Source: Gammaproteobacteria bacterium (lineage in GTDB: Bacteria; Pseudomonadota; Gammaproteobacteria; Pseudomonadales; Pseudohongiellaceae). Taken from it: 64,000 bases of DNA. A program made the position numbers and the translations under genes. The notes beneath the pieces were generated by a model. The model was given only the letters and a program-made list of their open reading frames with translations. It did no database searches and had not been told where the DNA came from. Where the stretch lies: positions 62,001 to 126,000 of the forward strand of contig SHZK01000001.1 in assembly GCA_009692305.1 (NCBI GenBank), written 5' to 3'. Below, piece after piece: positions 36,842-45,480 of the stretch. Position 1 is the first letter of the stretch, and every line of letters begins with the position of its first letter.

Positions 36842-37556
36842 TAACCTGGCCGGCAAGAAGGTCGTAATTATCGGTGGCACGGCAGGCATCGGTCTCGCTG
36901 CAGCAGTTGCTGCCGCAGAACTGGGCGCAAAAGTTTGGGCCGCTGGGCGTACCGCAGCGCATATTGAAACCGCGAAGAAAATTGCGAACGGCCGTTTCCA
37001 AGTTCGTCAGGCTGACACTCACGACGCCGCTGCACTGGAAGCCTTGTTCAAGGAAGTGGGCACGATCGATCACCTCGTCTCCGCGGCGATCGGTGGCGAG
37101 CGCACACTGAAGCCATTCCTCGAACAAACCGAAGACCAGTTCAAGGCCGCATATGACAAGTTATGGGGTTACGCGAAAGTGGTACGTATCGGCGCACCCT
37201 ATCTGGCCAAAGACGGCGCGATCACGCTCGTGAGCGGATCACCGGCACGCAAGATCAGGCCAGCCCAATCCCCACTTAGCTGCGTCGGCGCCTCCGTGGA
37301 AAACCTGGTGCGCTGTCTGGCAGTCGAAATGGCCCCGATCAGAGTCAACGTCGTCTCCCCCGGCACAGTAGAGACGTCGATGTTTGACTGGATGGGCGCC
37401 GAGAAAGCCGACAAACTCAAAGCCATGACCGCGACCCATTTAATCAAGCGCGCCGGCACCCCGGAAGAAGTCGCCGCCGGAATCCTGTTCGTCATGCAAA
37501 ACGGCTTCGTCACCGGCACCACAGTTGATGTAGACGGCGGCAGAATCCTGAGCTAA
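36831..37556 (+). CDS. Short-chain dehydrogenase/reductase
   Basis: A 241-residue SDR. The cofactor motif is 'GGTAGIGLAAA' (about residues 14-24), and the family end 'GTTVDVDGGRILS' is present. The usual YxxxK catalytic pair is not evident: where Tyr is expected the sequence reads 'SPLSCVGASVENLVRCLA', so the active site is changed (S/C in place of Tyr, and Lys absent). This is known in a few SDR subgroups but makes classical oxidoreductase activity doubtful. ATG 36831 follows CAGGAG. It probably forms a transcript with the oxidase gene upstream and the nitroreductase downstream. Confidence 0.85.
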   Translation: MTSNNLAGKKVVIIGGTAGIGLAAAVAAAELGAKVWAAGRTAAHIETAKKIANGRFQVRQADTHDAAALEALFKEVGTIDHLVSAAIGGERTLKPFLEQTEDQFKAAYDKLWGYAKVVRIGAPYLAKDGAITLVSGSPARKIRPAQSPLSCVGASVENLVRCLAVEMAPIRVNVVSPGTVETSMFDWMGAEKADKLKAMTATHLIKRAGTPEEVAAGILFVMQNGFVTGTTVDVDGGRILS

Positions 37557-37736
37557 CACGGGATTTAAAGCGCCAAGCCACCGCTGACCAAATTCTGAAG
37601 AACGAAGCCGCCGGTGACCAAAGAGTGTGATGGTGGGAGTAGGAAAATTTTTCCGCAGGAAAAAATATGCTACCCCCATCCCTTAACCTGCTTGCTGGAG
37701 CAAACCCCGAAGCAGTCTATCAAAGTAAATTGCAAA

Positions 37737-38453
37737 ATGGATAAAGTAGTCATGCCAGCACCGCAGCAAATAATTCAAGATCCCGATATGTCATTGATCG
37801 ATACCATCTACGCCAGAAGATCAGTCAGAGGTTTCCTCGATAAGGAAGTCCCGCAAGACGTGCTCAACCGCATCTTCGAAATAGCCCAGCAGGCTCCCTC
37901 CAACTGCAATGTGCAGCCCTGGAAAGTCTATGTGGCCTCGGGCGCATTGAAGAACCGCCTGCGGGATGAGATGGTCACGCGCATGCAGACTGGAGTCACT
38001 CCGAACCCTGACTATGATTACCGTGGCGACTTCGAGAATGAATATCGCAAGCGTCAGGTAGACTGTGCCGTGGCGTTGTATAACGAGATGGGCATTGGAC
38101 GGGATGACAAAGCGGGGAGGATGCGCGCGGTGTTGCGTAATTTCGAATTCTTCGATGCGCCGTATATCGCATTTCTTGGAATGAATCCGAAATTTGGCAC
38201 GACTGTAGCGATCGATGTGGGTATGTTCGCGCAAACGCTTATGCTCACCATGGTGGCATTTGGCTTGCACAGTTGTCCTATGGGCACTATGCGGAACTTT
38301 CCGGATCTGGTGCGTGAAGCATTCGATATACAAGATGGTACGAAAATCTTATTCGGTATAAGCTTTGGCTATGAAGATCTGGCTGTGCCGGCAAATCGCA
38401 CATGTACCACACGTGATCCGATTGCAGCGAACGTCGTCTTCCGCGCTGATTAA
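37737..38453 (+). CDS. Nitroreductase family protein
   Basis: A 238-residue flavoenzyme (if ATG 37737 is used; 37752 is also possible). The FMN-binding start 'IYARRSVRGFLDKEV' and 'APSNCNVQPWKVYV' are typical of the NfsB/FRase family, and 'GLHSCPMG' occurs in the second half. Such enzymes reduce nitro groups or quinones with NAD(P)H, or act on other electron acceptors. It follows the SDR gene after 180 bases, in the same direction, and precedes a gene of unknown function. The long open extension upstream of 37737 has no family match. Confidence 0.85.
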   Translation: MDKVVMPAPQQIIQDPDMSLIDTIYARRSVRGFLDKEVPQDVLNRIFEIAQQAPSNCNVQPWKVYVASGALKNRLRDEMVTRMQTGVTPNPDYDYRGDFENEYRKRQVDCAVALYNEMGIGRDDKAGRMRAVLRNFEFFDAPYIAFLGMNPKFGTTVAIDVGMFAQTLMLTMVAFGLHSCPMGTMRNFPDLVREAFDIQDGTKILFGISFGYEDLAVPANRTCTTRDPIAANVVFRAD

Positions 38454-38496
38454 TGTGATTAACCTGGAATAACAAAAACAATCAGGAAGAAAAAAA

Positions 38497-38988
38497 ATGA
38501 GCCTGAAGCCCGTTATCTTGCTTTACGATCTCAATAATACACTGGTGGATGAGTGTGCCACGTTGATCGGCCAGACCGGTTTGTACACCACGATTAATAC
38601 GTACAACGAGGCGAATGCACGCGAGGCCATGCATCAGTACAACCGTGGATTTGGTCTGCTCACGAACAAACTCTCCTGCATTATTACTGGCTGGAACCGG
38701 CACAAGCGACCACGGGATCAATTTCTGTTCAAACTGCGAATCGAGGAAAAGCGCAGTCGATTCCGGCAGCCAACTCCGGTAATCATGGTTACAGAAGAGC
38801 ACAGACGTGACCTGAAACTGCGTGCGCTTGATCCTACCGAAGGCAGTGTTGCTGCGTACCTGCAGGACGATGCATTTCAGGGCATCTTGATTGATACCCT
38901 GCACAAGATTGTATTCGGCAATCGCGCCACGGAATTAAACTCGATTGCTTTTGCCCAACTGAATGCCGAGGAAGAAGCAGAGGATTAG
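38497..38988 (+). CDS. Unknown protein, possible degenerate receiver-like fold
   Basis: A 163-residue soluble protein with AGGAAG before the ATG. I do not recognise the family. The order of segments (beta-like 'PVILLYDLN' at the start, an 'AREAMHQY' helix, and 'PTPVIMVTEE' about 60 residues later) is reminiscent of a response-regulator receiver domain, but the usual phospho-acceptor Asp and the conserved Lys are not in place, so this is a weak structural guess. It has 'DPTEGSVAAYLQDDAF' and an acidic C-terminal tail. It lies between the nitroreductase and the exported FAH-fold gene on the same strand. Confidence 0.6.
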   Translation: MSLKPVILLYDLNNTLVDECATLIGQTGLYTTINTYNEANAREAMHQYNRGFGLLTNKLSCIITGWNRHKRPRDQFLFKLRIEEKRSRFRQPTPVIMVTEEHRRDLKLRALDPTEGSVAAYLQDDAFQGILIDTLHKIVFGNRATELNSIAFAQLNAEEEAED

Positions 38989-39067
38989 TGGGACAGGGTA
39001 ATTTTACTCTGACCCAAAACCGGCGTAGCATCGGCCAACCAAAATTACCTACCACAGGAGGTTTAAC

Positions 39068-39892
39068 ATGAAACGCACAATTACCACACTGGTCGCGGCA
39101 TCCGCACTGGTTTTATTTTCTACGCTGGCCAGTGCGCAATCCTATGTTCGCTATTCACAAGACGGCGGCACTATCAGCTGGGGCGAACTTCGGGACGACG
39201 GCATTCATCAATTGGTGGACGCGCCTTATATCAATGCCGAGCACACCGATACCATCGTGCCCCGTGACAGTGTGAAACTGGAAGCGCCAGTCGACCCTCA
39301 GCTCGTGTTCATGACCGCATTTAATTTTCGCAGCCACATAACTGGCGAACCAGCCGAATACCCCGGATTATTTATTGTGCCAGCCAGCTCCATCGTCGGT
39401 CCTGAAGATCCGATCGTGCGTCCGGCGGACTCCACCAACCTGCACTACGAGGCCGAAATGGCGATTGTAGTGGGCAAGCGTGCCGAGAATGTGGCGGTTG
39501 AAGATGCCCATGAATACATCTTCGGTGTCACTGGCGGCAATGATGTCAGCGAACGCAACTGGCAGGGCAGTGATATTCAGTGGGTTAGAGCGAAAGGCTC
39601 ACGGGGCTTTAATGCGGTGGGTCCGGTGCTGGTCAAAGGTGCTGATTACAAGAACATCCAGATCACAGGGCGCCTGAACGGCGAACAGCGTCAGGGCGAG
39701 AACAGCTCTGATCTGATCTTTGGTATGGAAGAAATGCTCAGCTATATTTCTACCTACTTCACTCTGGAAGCAGGTGACATGATCTGGTCTGGCACCATGG
39801 GCAGCACACGCGCCATGGAACCCGGAGATGTCTACGAAGTGGAATTGTCCGGCATCGGCATCCTGCGTAATACTGTCGTGCAAGGCAAGTGA
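39068..39892 (+). CDS. Exported fumarylacetoacetate-hydrolase-fold protein
   Basis: A 274-residue protein with a strong AGGAGG site and a clear signal peptide (residues 1-23, 'LASAQ'). The rest is an FAH-family domain: metal-binding acidic residues in 'HYEAEMAIVVG' (about 123) and 'GGNDVSERNWQ' (about 156), plus 'AKGSRGFNAVGPV' and the family end 'GDVYEVELSGIGILRN'. FAH proteins hydrolyse or decarboxylate beta-diketo acids in the cytoplasm; export is unusual. It probably acts in the periplasm on an unknown keto acid. A 14-base tandem repeat and a terminator follow. Confidence 0.88.
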   Translation: MKRTITTLVAASALVLFSTLASAQSYVRYSQDGGTISWGELRDDGIHQLVDAPYINAEHTDTIVPRDSVKLEAPVDPQLVFMTAFNFRSHITGEPAEYPGLFIVPASSIVGPEDPIVRPADSTNLHYEAEMAIVVGKRAENVAVEDAHEYIFGVTGGNDVSERNWQGSDIQWVRAKGSRGFNAVGPVLVKGADYKNIQITGRLNGEQRQGENSSDLIFGMEEMLSYISTYFTLEAGDMIWSGTMGSTRAMEPGDVYEVELSGIGILRNTVVQGK

Positions 39893-39905
39893 TTCAAGCC
39901 AGGTC

Positions 39906-39961
39906 GTTCAGGATAAATAGTTCAGGATAAATAGTTCAGGGTAAGTAGTTCAAGGCGAGTA
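39906..39961. repeat. 14-base tandem repeat, four units
   Basis: GTTCAGGATAAATA is present twice exactly (39906-39919, 39920-39933), then as GTTCAGGGTAAGTA and GTTCAAGGCGAGTA. It lies between the FAH-fold gene and its terminator. Confidence 0.9.
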
Positions 39962-39962
39962 T

Positions 39963-39999
39963 AAAAAAGCCCGGCCACCTCACGGTAGTCGGGCTTTTT
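39963..39999 (+). terminator. Rho-independent terminator after the FAH-fold gene
   Basis: AAAAAAGCCCG (39963-39973) pairs with CGGGCTTTTT (39990-39999) around an imperfect inner stem. The T-run on the plus strand ends the 35.3-39.9 kb transcript; the A-run on the other side lets it also act for minus-strand transcripts. Confidence 0.85.
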
Positions 40000-40080
40000 G
40001 CGTTCCCGCTTTCCCACCTTGCTCGCTACGATCGCCTAAGTCTGACAGCCTCCTAGCCGGGAAGTTAAGCGAAACGCGTA

Positions 40081-40467
40081 TTATTTTTTCTGCTTCGGCG
40101 CTGTCATGCAAAACGCATTCAGTTTGTTTCCGTCCAAATCACGGAAATAGCCGGCATAAAAGGTATCGCTGCGTGCTCCCGGCTCGCCGTCATCCTTGCC
40201 GCCCAATGCAATAGCCTTGGCGTAGAACTTCTTCACCTGGGCCGGATCTTTCATTGCCAGAGCGATCATGGTGCCATTGCCAGCGGTTGCCTTCTTTTTA
40301 TTGAAAGGCTTGATGATGGCGAATCTAGGCGCGGAGGGATCAGTCCCCCAGGCAATAAAGCTGTCGAAATCCATCGTGCGTTTGGCGCCAATCACTTTGA
40401 ACAGTGCGTCATAGTATTTACCCGCAGCAACCAGATCGTTCGTGCCAACTGTTACATAACCAATCAT
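40081..40467 (-). CDS. VOC (glyoxalase/bleomycin-resistance) family protein
   Basis: A 128-residue protein starting at ATG 40467 with CAGGAG upstream. It opens with 'IGYVTVGTNDLVAAGKYYDALF', the usual first beta-alpha unit of VOC proteins, and ends with 'YFRDLDGNKLNAFCM', where the Asp-Gly-Asn and following residues are standard. VOC proteins bind a metal ion and act on small molecules or sequester antibiotics; the subgroup here (single-module, about 130 aa) has no assigned function. It lies 33 bases from the tag gene's 3' side in the same direction. Confidence 0.9.
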   Translation of the reverse strand: MIGYVTVGTNDLVAAGKYYDALFKVIGAKRTMDFDSFIAWGTDPSAPRFAIIKPFNKKKATAGNGTMIALAMKDPAQVKKFYAKAIALGGKDDGEPGARSDTFYAGYFRDLDGNKLNAFCMTAPKQKK

Positions 40468-40524
40468 TGTCGTTCTCCTGTTTTTGTAAAGAACGTGTTT
40501 GAATGTGGGTCACTTGTTGCCTGA

Positions 40525-41115
40525 TTAAAGTTGTCCTCGAGATCCAGGCAAGGCTTTCACTTCCCGGTAGCGATAACAATTACTCATATGGTCATTGACC
40601 AGCCCTGCCGCTTGCATGAAAGCATAGCAGATTGTGCTGCCGATAAATTTGAAGCCGCGCTTTTTCAGGTCTTTCGACATGGCGTCGCTTTCCGGGGTGG
40701 TCGCTGGCAGCTTTGCCGTTGGCTTGCGCTTGCCGTCAAGCGTCTTGCCGCTGACGAATGACCAGATGTACGCATCGAAGCTGCCGAATTCTTTCTGCGT
40801 CTGCAGAAAGGCAACGGCATTGCTACGGATGGAAAAGAGTTTGAGGCGGTTGCGGATGAGACCGGTGTCCAGCAGCAACTGCTCAATGGCGGCATCGCTC
40901 AATTTTGCCAGCTTGACCGGATCGAAATTTTTGAAACGCTTGCGGTAGTTGTCCCGTTTTTTCAGGATCGTAATCCAGCTCAGGCCAGCCTGTTGGCCCT
41001 CGAGGCAGATAAATTCGAAAAGCAACCGATCATCATGCAGCGGCACACCCCATTCATCATCGTGATAGGCGAGGTATTCGGCATCAGTGCCGGGCCATTG
41101 GCAGCGGGTTTTCAT
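40525..41115 (-). CDS. tag: DNA-3-methyladenine glycosylase I
   Basis: A 196-residue base-excision repair enzyme. The Tag zinc snap is complete: Cys4 (in 'TRCQW'), His18 in 'YHDDEWG', and His175/Cys179 in 'VNDHMSNCYRY'. 'GLSWITILKKRDNYRKRF' and 'FIGSTICYAFMQAAG' are also family hallmarks. It removes 3-methyladenine from alkylated DNA in the cytoplasm. Upstream is the convergent end region of the PQQ dehydrogenase; the downstream VOC gene may share the transcript. Confidence 0.96.
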   Translation of the reverse strand: MKTRCQWPGTDAEYLAYHDDEWGVPLHDDRLLFEFICLEGQQAGLSWITILKKRDNYRKRFKNFDPVKLAKLSDAAIEQLLLDTGLIRNRLKLFSIRSNAVAFLQTQKEFGSFDAYIWSFVSGKTLDGKRKPTAKLPATTPESDAMSKDLKKRGFKFIGSTICYAFMQAAGLVNDHMSNCYRYREVKALPGSRGQL

Positions 41116-41202
41116 ACTGCGGGCTTGCTCTCATTATTTAATTGAACTGTATATAAACACAGTATTTCGCGCAAGCGCTTTTTGGGGGCACCAGCTATCG
41201 AA

Positions 41203-43404
41203 TCAAGGTAGAGCCAAAGCCACAATCCGTGCCGGATTGCTGAAGTCGCTCACAGTGACCACGAGATACTGCTTGCCGGCATGCATATAGGTCATCGGTA
41301 AACCGGTGGGCGAGGCGGGCAACGGGATGCGCGCCACCGTCTCTCCAGTTGCCTTGTCCACGGCGTGCAACCAGGGGTCGCCGCCGGGGCCTTCACCGAA
41401 GAACAGCAATGACTTTGTTAACACCAGGCCGGAGCGGGTAGGTTTGCCGGTTGCTGGAATCTCTACACCCTGCAGAAGCGGATGCTGCGTAATACTTTCC
41501 GGCGTGGCCCCATTCATGATCTGCCACACATGTGCTCCGGAGACGAGATCGATGGCGGTGATGCGGCCATAGGGTGGCCGCACCAACGGAATACCATCGA
41601 CCGACGGTGTGCGGCCGCCACCCTGAATGTATGCCATGGAAGAGGCATCGGGTTCGTGCACGAGTGACAGCACACTGGTGGCAGTACGTGAAGGTATATA
41701 GATGATGCCAGTTTCTGGATCATAGGCGGCGCCTTCCCAGTTGGAGCCACCGGTGGAGGATGGCAGATGCAAGGTGCCAAGTGTCCCGTCGTCAGGGTGC
41801 TCGAACAGGGATGGGGGTGAACACAATTCGCTGAAACGGTAATCCGCCGCAATCGCCTGCGCTCGTGCCAGAATCTCCGGCGTGAAATCCACCAAATCGT
41901 CGGCCTGAAATCCTTGTCGATCATATGGTGCTGGCAGCACTGGATAGGGTTGCGTGCGCGCGACGACTTCGCCAAGCGTATCCGATGCGGGTACCGCACG
42001 TTCTTCCACGGCAAATAGCGGCTCGCCACTGTCCGGGTCAAACATGAACAGGTGCGACTACTTCAGCGTTTGCACCACGGCGGGTCGGCCGTTCGACAGG
42101 TCGATGACCATGGGTGCAGAGGGCGTGTCCCAGTCCCAGATGTCATGGTGCGTGGTCTGGTAATACCATTTCATGTCGCCGGTCTTGTCGTCGAGCGCGA
42201 CGGTGGAACTGGCGAACAGGTTGTCACCGGGACGAGCGGCACCATAGCGATCGCCGGTGGCTGATTCTACCGGCAGATATACGACGCCACGTTCAGGATC
42301 GGCGGACATCATGCTCCAGACGCCAGCATTGCCAGTGTATTCAGCCGAACCATTTAGCCAGGTTTCGTAACTGGCTTGGCCACGCTCGGGAATAGTCTTG
42401 AAGGTCCATAACAACGCACCGGTGCGAGCATCAAAGCCGCGAATATCACCTTTGACGTTGCTCGCAGACAGCGGCCGCATACCCACCTCGTGGGCAGCGC
42501 CGGCGATAACCACGTCTTCTACCACGAGGGGCGGAAAGGAAATGCCGATATCCAGATCGCTCCGACCCTGACCGAGACGCAGGCCTTGTTGCAGATCGAT
42601 GAAGCCGCCGGCACCGAAGGACGGAAGGGGATCACCAGTCTTCGCGTTCAATGCCACGAGGTAATAACCGGGAGTAATCGTGAAGATAACCTCCTCGCCA
42701 CCGGAATTGTAATAAGACAGGCCCTTGCCGGAACCCTTGCGCGGAGCGGTATCGAAACGCGTGCCATCATCCGGGCGCCACATCCACAATAACTGACCGC
42801 TGCCCGCATCCAGCGCGACCACATTACGCGTGGCGCCGACCGTGGCATACACCCTGCCGTTTACCATCAGCGGTGTGGATACGCTGAGCGTCTCCGGACT
42901 GGGGCCGAAGGGTCCTGTATCCAGCGACCAGGCAATTGCCAGATCAGCGACATTGCTGGCGTTGATCTGGTCGAGTTCGGAATAACGTGTGGATTTCACA
43001 GTGCCATTTAAGTGAGTCCATGGAGTGCTGTCGGCATCTGCCTGCACGGCAATGGCAATACCTGGATTAATCTTGAGGCTTTCCAGATCTGCAACGCTAA
43101 TGTTGCCGCCTTCGATGTTGACGTTGCCTGACTGCAAGAGAAAAGCGGCCAGATCATAATACTCATCATTGATTAGCGAGCCGGGTGTCTCTGCAGGCAT
43201 CGTGGAACGAATCTGTTGATAGAACTCGGCACCCGAACGCCCGATCCAGCGTGCACGCAGACGGCCATCAAATTCAGCGGGGAGATGACAACGGGAACAC
43301 TCCGGAGTGAAGGTAACGCGTCCGCGTTCGACGCTGGCATCCTGAGCATAGGCTGGGAGGAGGCACAGCATTCCCAAAATCAGCAGCAGAAATTTTCGTA
43401 ACAC
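41203..43404 (-). pseudogene. Cytochrome c-PQQ dehydrogenase interrupted by one amber codon
   Basis: GTG 43404, with GAGG upstream, opens a signal peptide (residues 1-21); an N-terminal haem motif CSRCH (36-40) follows and then a quinoprotein propeller. At codon 449 the frame has TAG (42060-42058). The frame goes on at once with 'SHLFMFDPDSGEPLF' and runs without further damage to 41203 (733 codons in all). The paralogue at 46752 reads 'TKQSWVYAFD' at this place, so the TAG most likely replaces CAG (Gln), a single C-to-T change. Everything else looks healthy. An internal ATG at 42045 gives only the last blades. Substrate unknown; alcohol or sugar expected. Confidence 0.88.
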
Positions 43405-43597
43405 GTAAAATTGCCTCGTAATCAGTGGTGCTTGTAAGGGGCCGGATATTACCGTGTTTGCCAGTAGCGGGAAAGTCACCCGCGTTCGCGCCAGCAAGGT
43501 TTCATCGACAAGCACTTAGGTTATACTGCGGGCACGCACAGGAGCACGCCGCATCACCTCTTCGCAACCCGCAACCGATTCACCCAAGCCCCGCGCA

Positions 43598-44866
43598 TTG
43601 GACGTTTTCTCGGTACCGCAATTTCGTTGGCAATTCATTGGCAATATCGCATTCTTCTTTGCCATGCAGGGACAGATGCTCACCCGCACGATTATTGCGT
43701 GGGACTTGACTGCGGCGGCGACGTCACTCGCATATATCAATCTCGTCGTGGCCGTGCCGATGATATTCGCCTCCATGATTGGCGGCGCCATTACCGACCG
43801 GGTGGAACGCCGGCAACTCGTGATCGCCGGGCAATGCCTGATCGCGGTGAATGATCTGTTCATACTCAGCTTGCTACTCACAGGGCATTTGCAGTTCTGG
43901 CACTTGCTGGTAACGGCGTTCCTGGCCGGCTGTGCATTTCCATTCATTATGCCGGCGCGGATGGCGATTACGGCCACTGTGGTGGGGCCGGAAAAATTAC
44001 AAACCGCAATGGCGTTCTCCAGTGGTGCATTGAATCTGGCGCGCGTAGCCGGTCCCGCACTGATGGGAACTGTCATCGCCACATTTTCAATAACGGCGGC
44101 GTACGTCGTCTCAGTGTCGTTATATGTGTGCGCCATTCTGTGCATGTTTCGGGTCGAGCGCAGCCGCTCTGCGCCCAAGGGCACGCCGCAGCAGAAATTA
44201 ATGGCCGACATCATGCACGGCTTCAGTTATGTGGCAAAAAATCGGCCGGTGCTGATATGCCTGTTGTTTGGTTTGTTGCCGATGTTCGTGGCGATGCCAT
44301 TCCAGAGCATACTTGTGATGCTCGCCGAGCAGGCCTGGCAACAGGGTGAGAGTGGTGTCGGCGTGCTGATGGCAATTGGCGGCGTCGGTGGTGTGTTCGG
44401 TTCCATCTGGATCGTGCGCCGCGGCGATACCAGTCATCGGCTCAATATCATGCTGGGCACGACCGTCGCCTTCGGTCTGTGCCTGGCGGTATTTGCCCAC
44501 ACCAGTAATTTCTATGTCGCGTTCATTCCCTTGTTGCTGGCGAACATGTGTGTAAGTGCGAGCCAGACCGTGAATAACGCCTCCATACAGTTACTGGTGG
44601 ATGACAGCGTAAGAGGGCGCATGAGCAGTTTGATGATGTTGAGTTTTGGCCTGACGCCGATCGGGGTGTTCCCGATGGCGATTGCGGCCGACCGGTTCGG
44701 GTCAATTAGCGCAATCACCGCCGCCTGTATTTTACTGGTAGTGCTGGTAGCGCTGTTCTATTTCGTGAGCGCAACCCTGCGCAATCTTGATCAAAACGTA
44801 AGTAGCGCCATCGCCCACAGTATCAAACAGCGTGCCGCGCAGAAGGCGGCCAAGGCGCTCGTTTGA
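43598..44866 (+). CDS. MFS transporter, EntS/MFS_3 type
   Basis: A 422-residue carrier with about 12 hydrophobic segments, the loop 2-3 motif 'GGAITDRVERRQLV' (about residues 62-75) of the major facilitator superfamily, and 'DDSVRGRMSSLMML' in the second half, typical of the EntS-like branch. The only start in the right place is TTG 43598; the frame is open upstream to about 43540 without an ATG or GTG, so the true start is uncertain. It is divergent from the PQQ dehydrogenase and may export a small molecule. Substrate unknown. Confidence 0.88.
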   Translation: MDVFSVPQFRWQFIGNIAFFFAMQGQMLTRTIIAWDLTAAATSLAYINLVVAVPMIFASMIGGAITDRVERRQLVIAGQCLIAVNDLFILSLLLTGHLQFWHLLVTAFLAGCAFPFIMPARMAITATVVGPEKLQTAMAFSSGALNLARVAGPALMGTVIATFSITAAYVVSVSLYVCAILCMFRVERSRSAPKGTPQQKLMADIMHGFSYVAKNRPVLICLLFGLLPMFVAMPFQSILVMLAEQAWQQGESGVGVLMAIGGVGGVFGSIWIVRRGDTSHRLNIMLGTTVAFGLCLAVFAHTSNFYVAFIPLLLANMCVSASQTVNNASIQLLVDDSVRGRMSSLMMLSFGLTPIGVFPMAIAADRFGSISAITAACILLVVLVALFYFVSATLRNLDQNVSSAIAHSIKQRAAQKAAKALV

Positions 44867-44986
44867 TGGCAGCAAGTGAGCCCGGTTGACTTGGACGCTG
44901 CGCCTGCCAATGGTGCCTGTACTAATGGGCCAACCAGCGAAAAGCCGGCGTGTATTGGCAAAATTATTATTTGAGCCAACCGGGAA

Positions 44987-45015
44987 GTGACCTGCCTTGT
45001 TCAACCCTATATAAT
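44987..45015 (+). promoter_or_regulatory. Promoter of the tRNA-Arg gene
   Basis: GTGACC (44987-44992) and TATAAT (45010-45015) are 17 bases apart and end 10 bases before the tRNA 5' end. Confidence 0.7.
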
Positions 45016-45025
45016 CCCGCTCCAC

Positions 45026-45102
45026 GCGCCCGTAGCTCAGCTGGATAGAGTAATCGGCTTCGAACCGATTGGTCGGGAGTTCGAATCTCTCCGGGCGCGC
45101 CA
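45026..45102 (+). tRNA. tRNA-Arg (anticodon UCG)
   Basis: A 77-base cloverleaf with acceptor GCGCCCG/CGGGCGC, discriminator G and encoded CCA. The anticodon stem ATCGG/CCGAT (45053-45057, 45065-45069) closes the loop CTTCGAA, so the anticodon is TCG (45060-45062), reading CGA and related Arg codons. T arm GGGAG-TTCGAAT-CTCTC. A mature-length single gene with its own promoter and a strong terminator. Confidence 0.95.
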
Positions 45103-45150
45103 ATTAAAAAAGGGAGCCAATGGCTCCCTTTTTTAATTGGCTCGCCCGGA
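45089..45150. terminator. Long palindrome: tRNA 3' end plus terminator, mirrored
   Basis: AATTAAAAAAGGGAGCC and its reverse complement around 45120 form a strong bidirectional terminator. The pairing goes on outward into the tRNA: TCCGGGCGCGCC (45090-45101) has a mirrored partner GGCTCGCCCGGA (45139-45150) with one mismatch. The palindrome therefore includes a copy of the tRNA 3' acceptor sequence on the minus strand. Confidence 0.85.
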
Positions 45151-45196
45151 GGACTTGGTTCAACTCCCCAGTTCGAAAGCTGCGAAGCAGCGCAGA

Positions 45197-45461
45197 CAGC
45201 GCGCTTTGCGCGCTGCCCGCAGGGTGAACATTTTGGCTCAGCCAAAATGTGAATCAATCTCTCCTTATCAGCTCCCAACTCTCGCGTCTCCGAAACAATC
45301 CCCCCAACCCAACACCAGCTTCCCGCGTGCCAAGCAAATCCCTCAAACAGAATCCACTACGCTCTTTAATCGCTCATAAAAAAAGGGAGCCACCGGCTCC
45401 CTTCTCTATCAAGTCCTACAAAGACACATCGTCTCGCCAATCAAAGCATCAGCATGCTTTG
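45197..45461. repeat. Cluster of three perfect hairpins
   Basis: CAGCGCGC-TTT-GCGCGCTG (45197-45215), CATTTTGGCT-C-AGCCAAAATG (45229-45249) and CAAAGCAT-CAGC-ATGCTTTG (45442-45461). With the terminators on either side, five inverted repeats occupy the 380-base gene-free gap 45103-45480. Confidence 0.75.
45378..45401 (-). terminator. Rho-independent terminator of the YceI operon
   Basis: On the minus strand GGGAGCC-GGT-GGCTCCC (45401-45385) is followed by seven U (45384-45378). It lies 80 bases after the stop at 45481. Confidence 0.85.
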
Positions 45462-45480
45462 ATGCATCACCATGCCCCGA

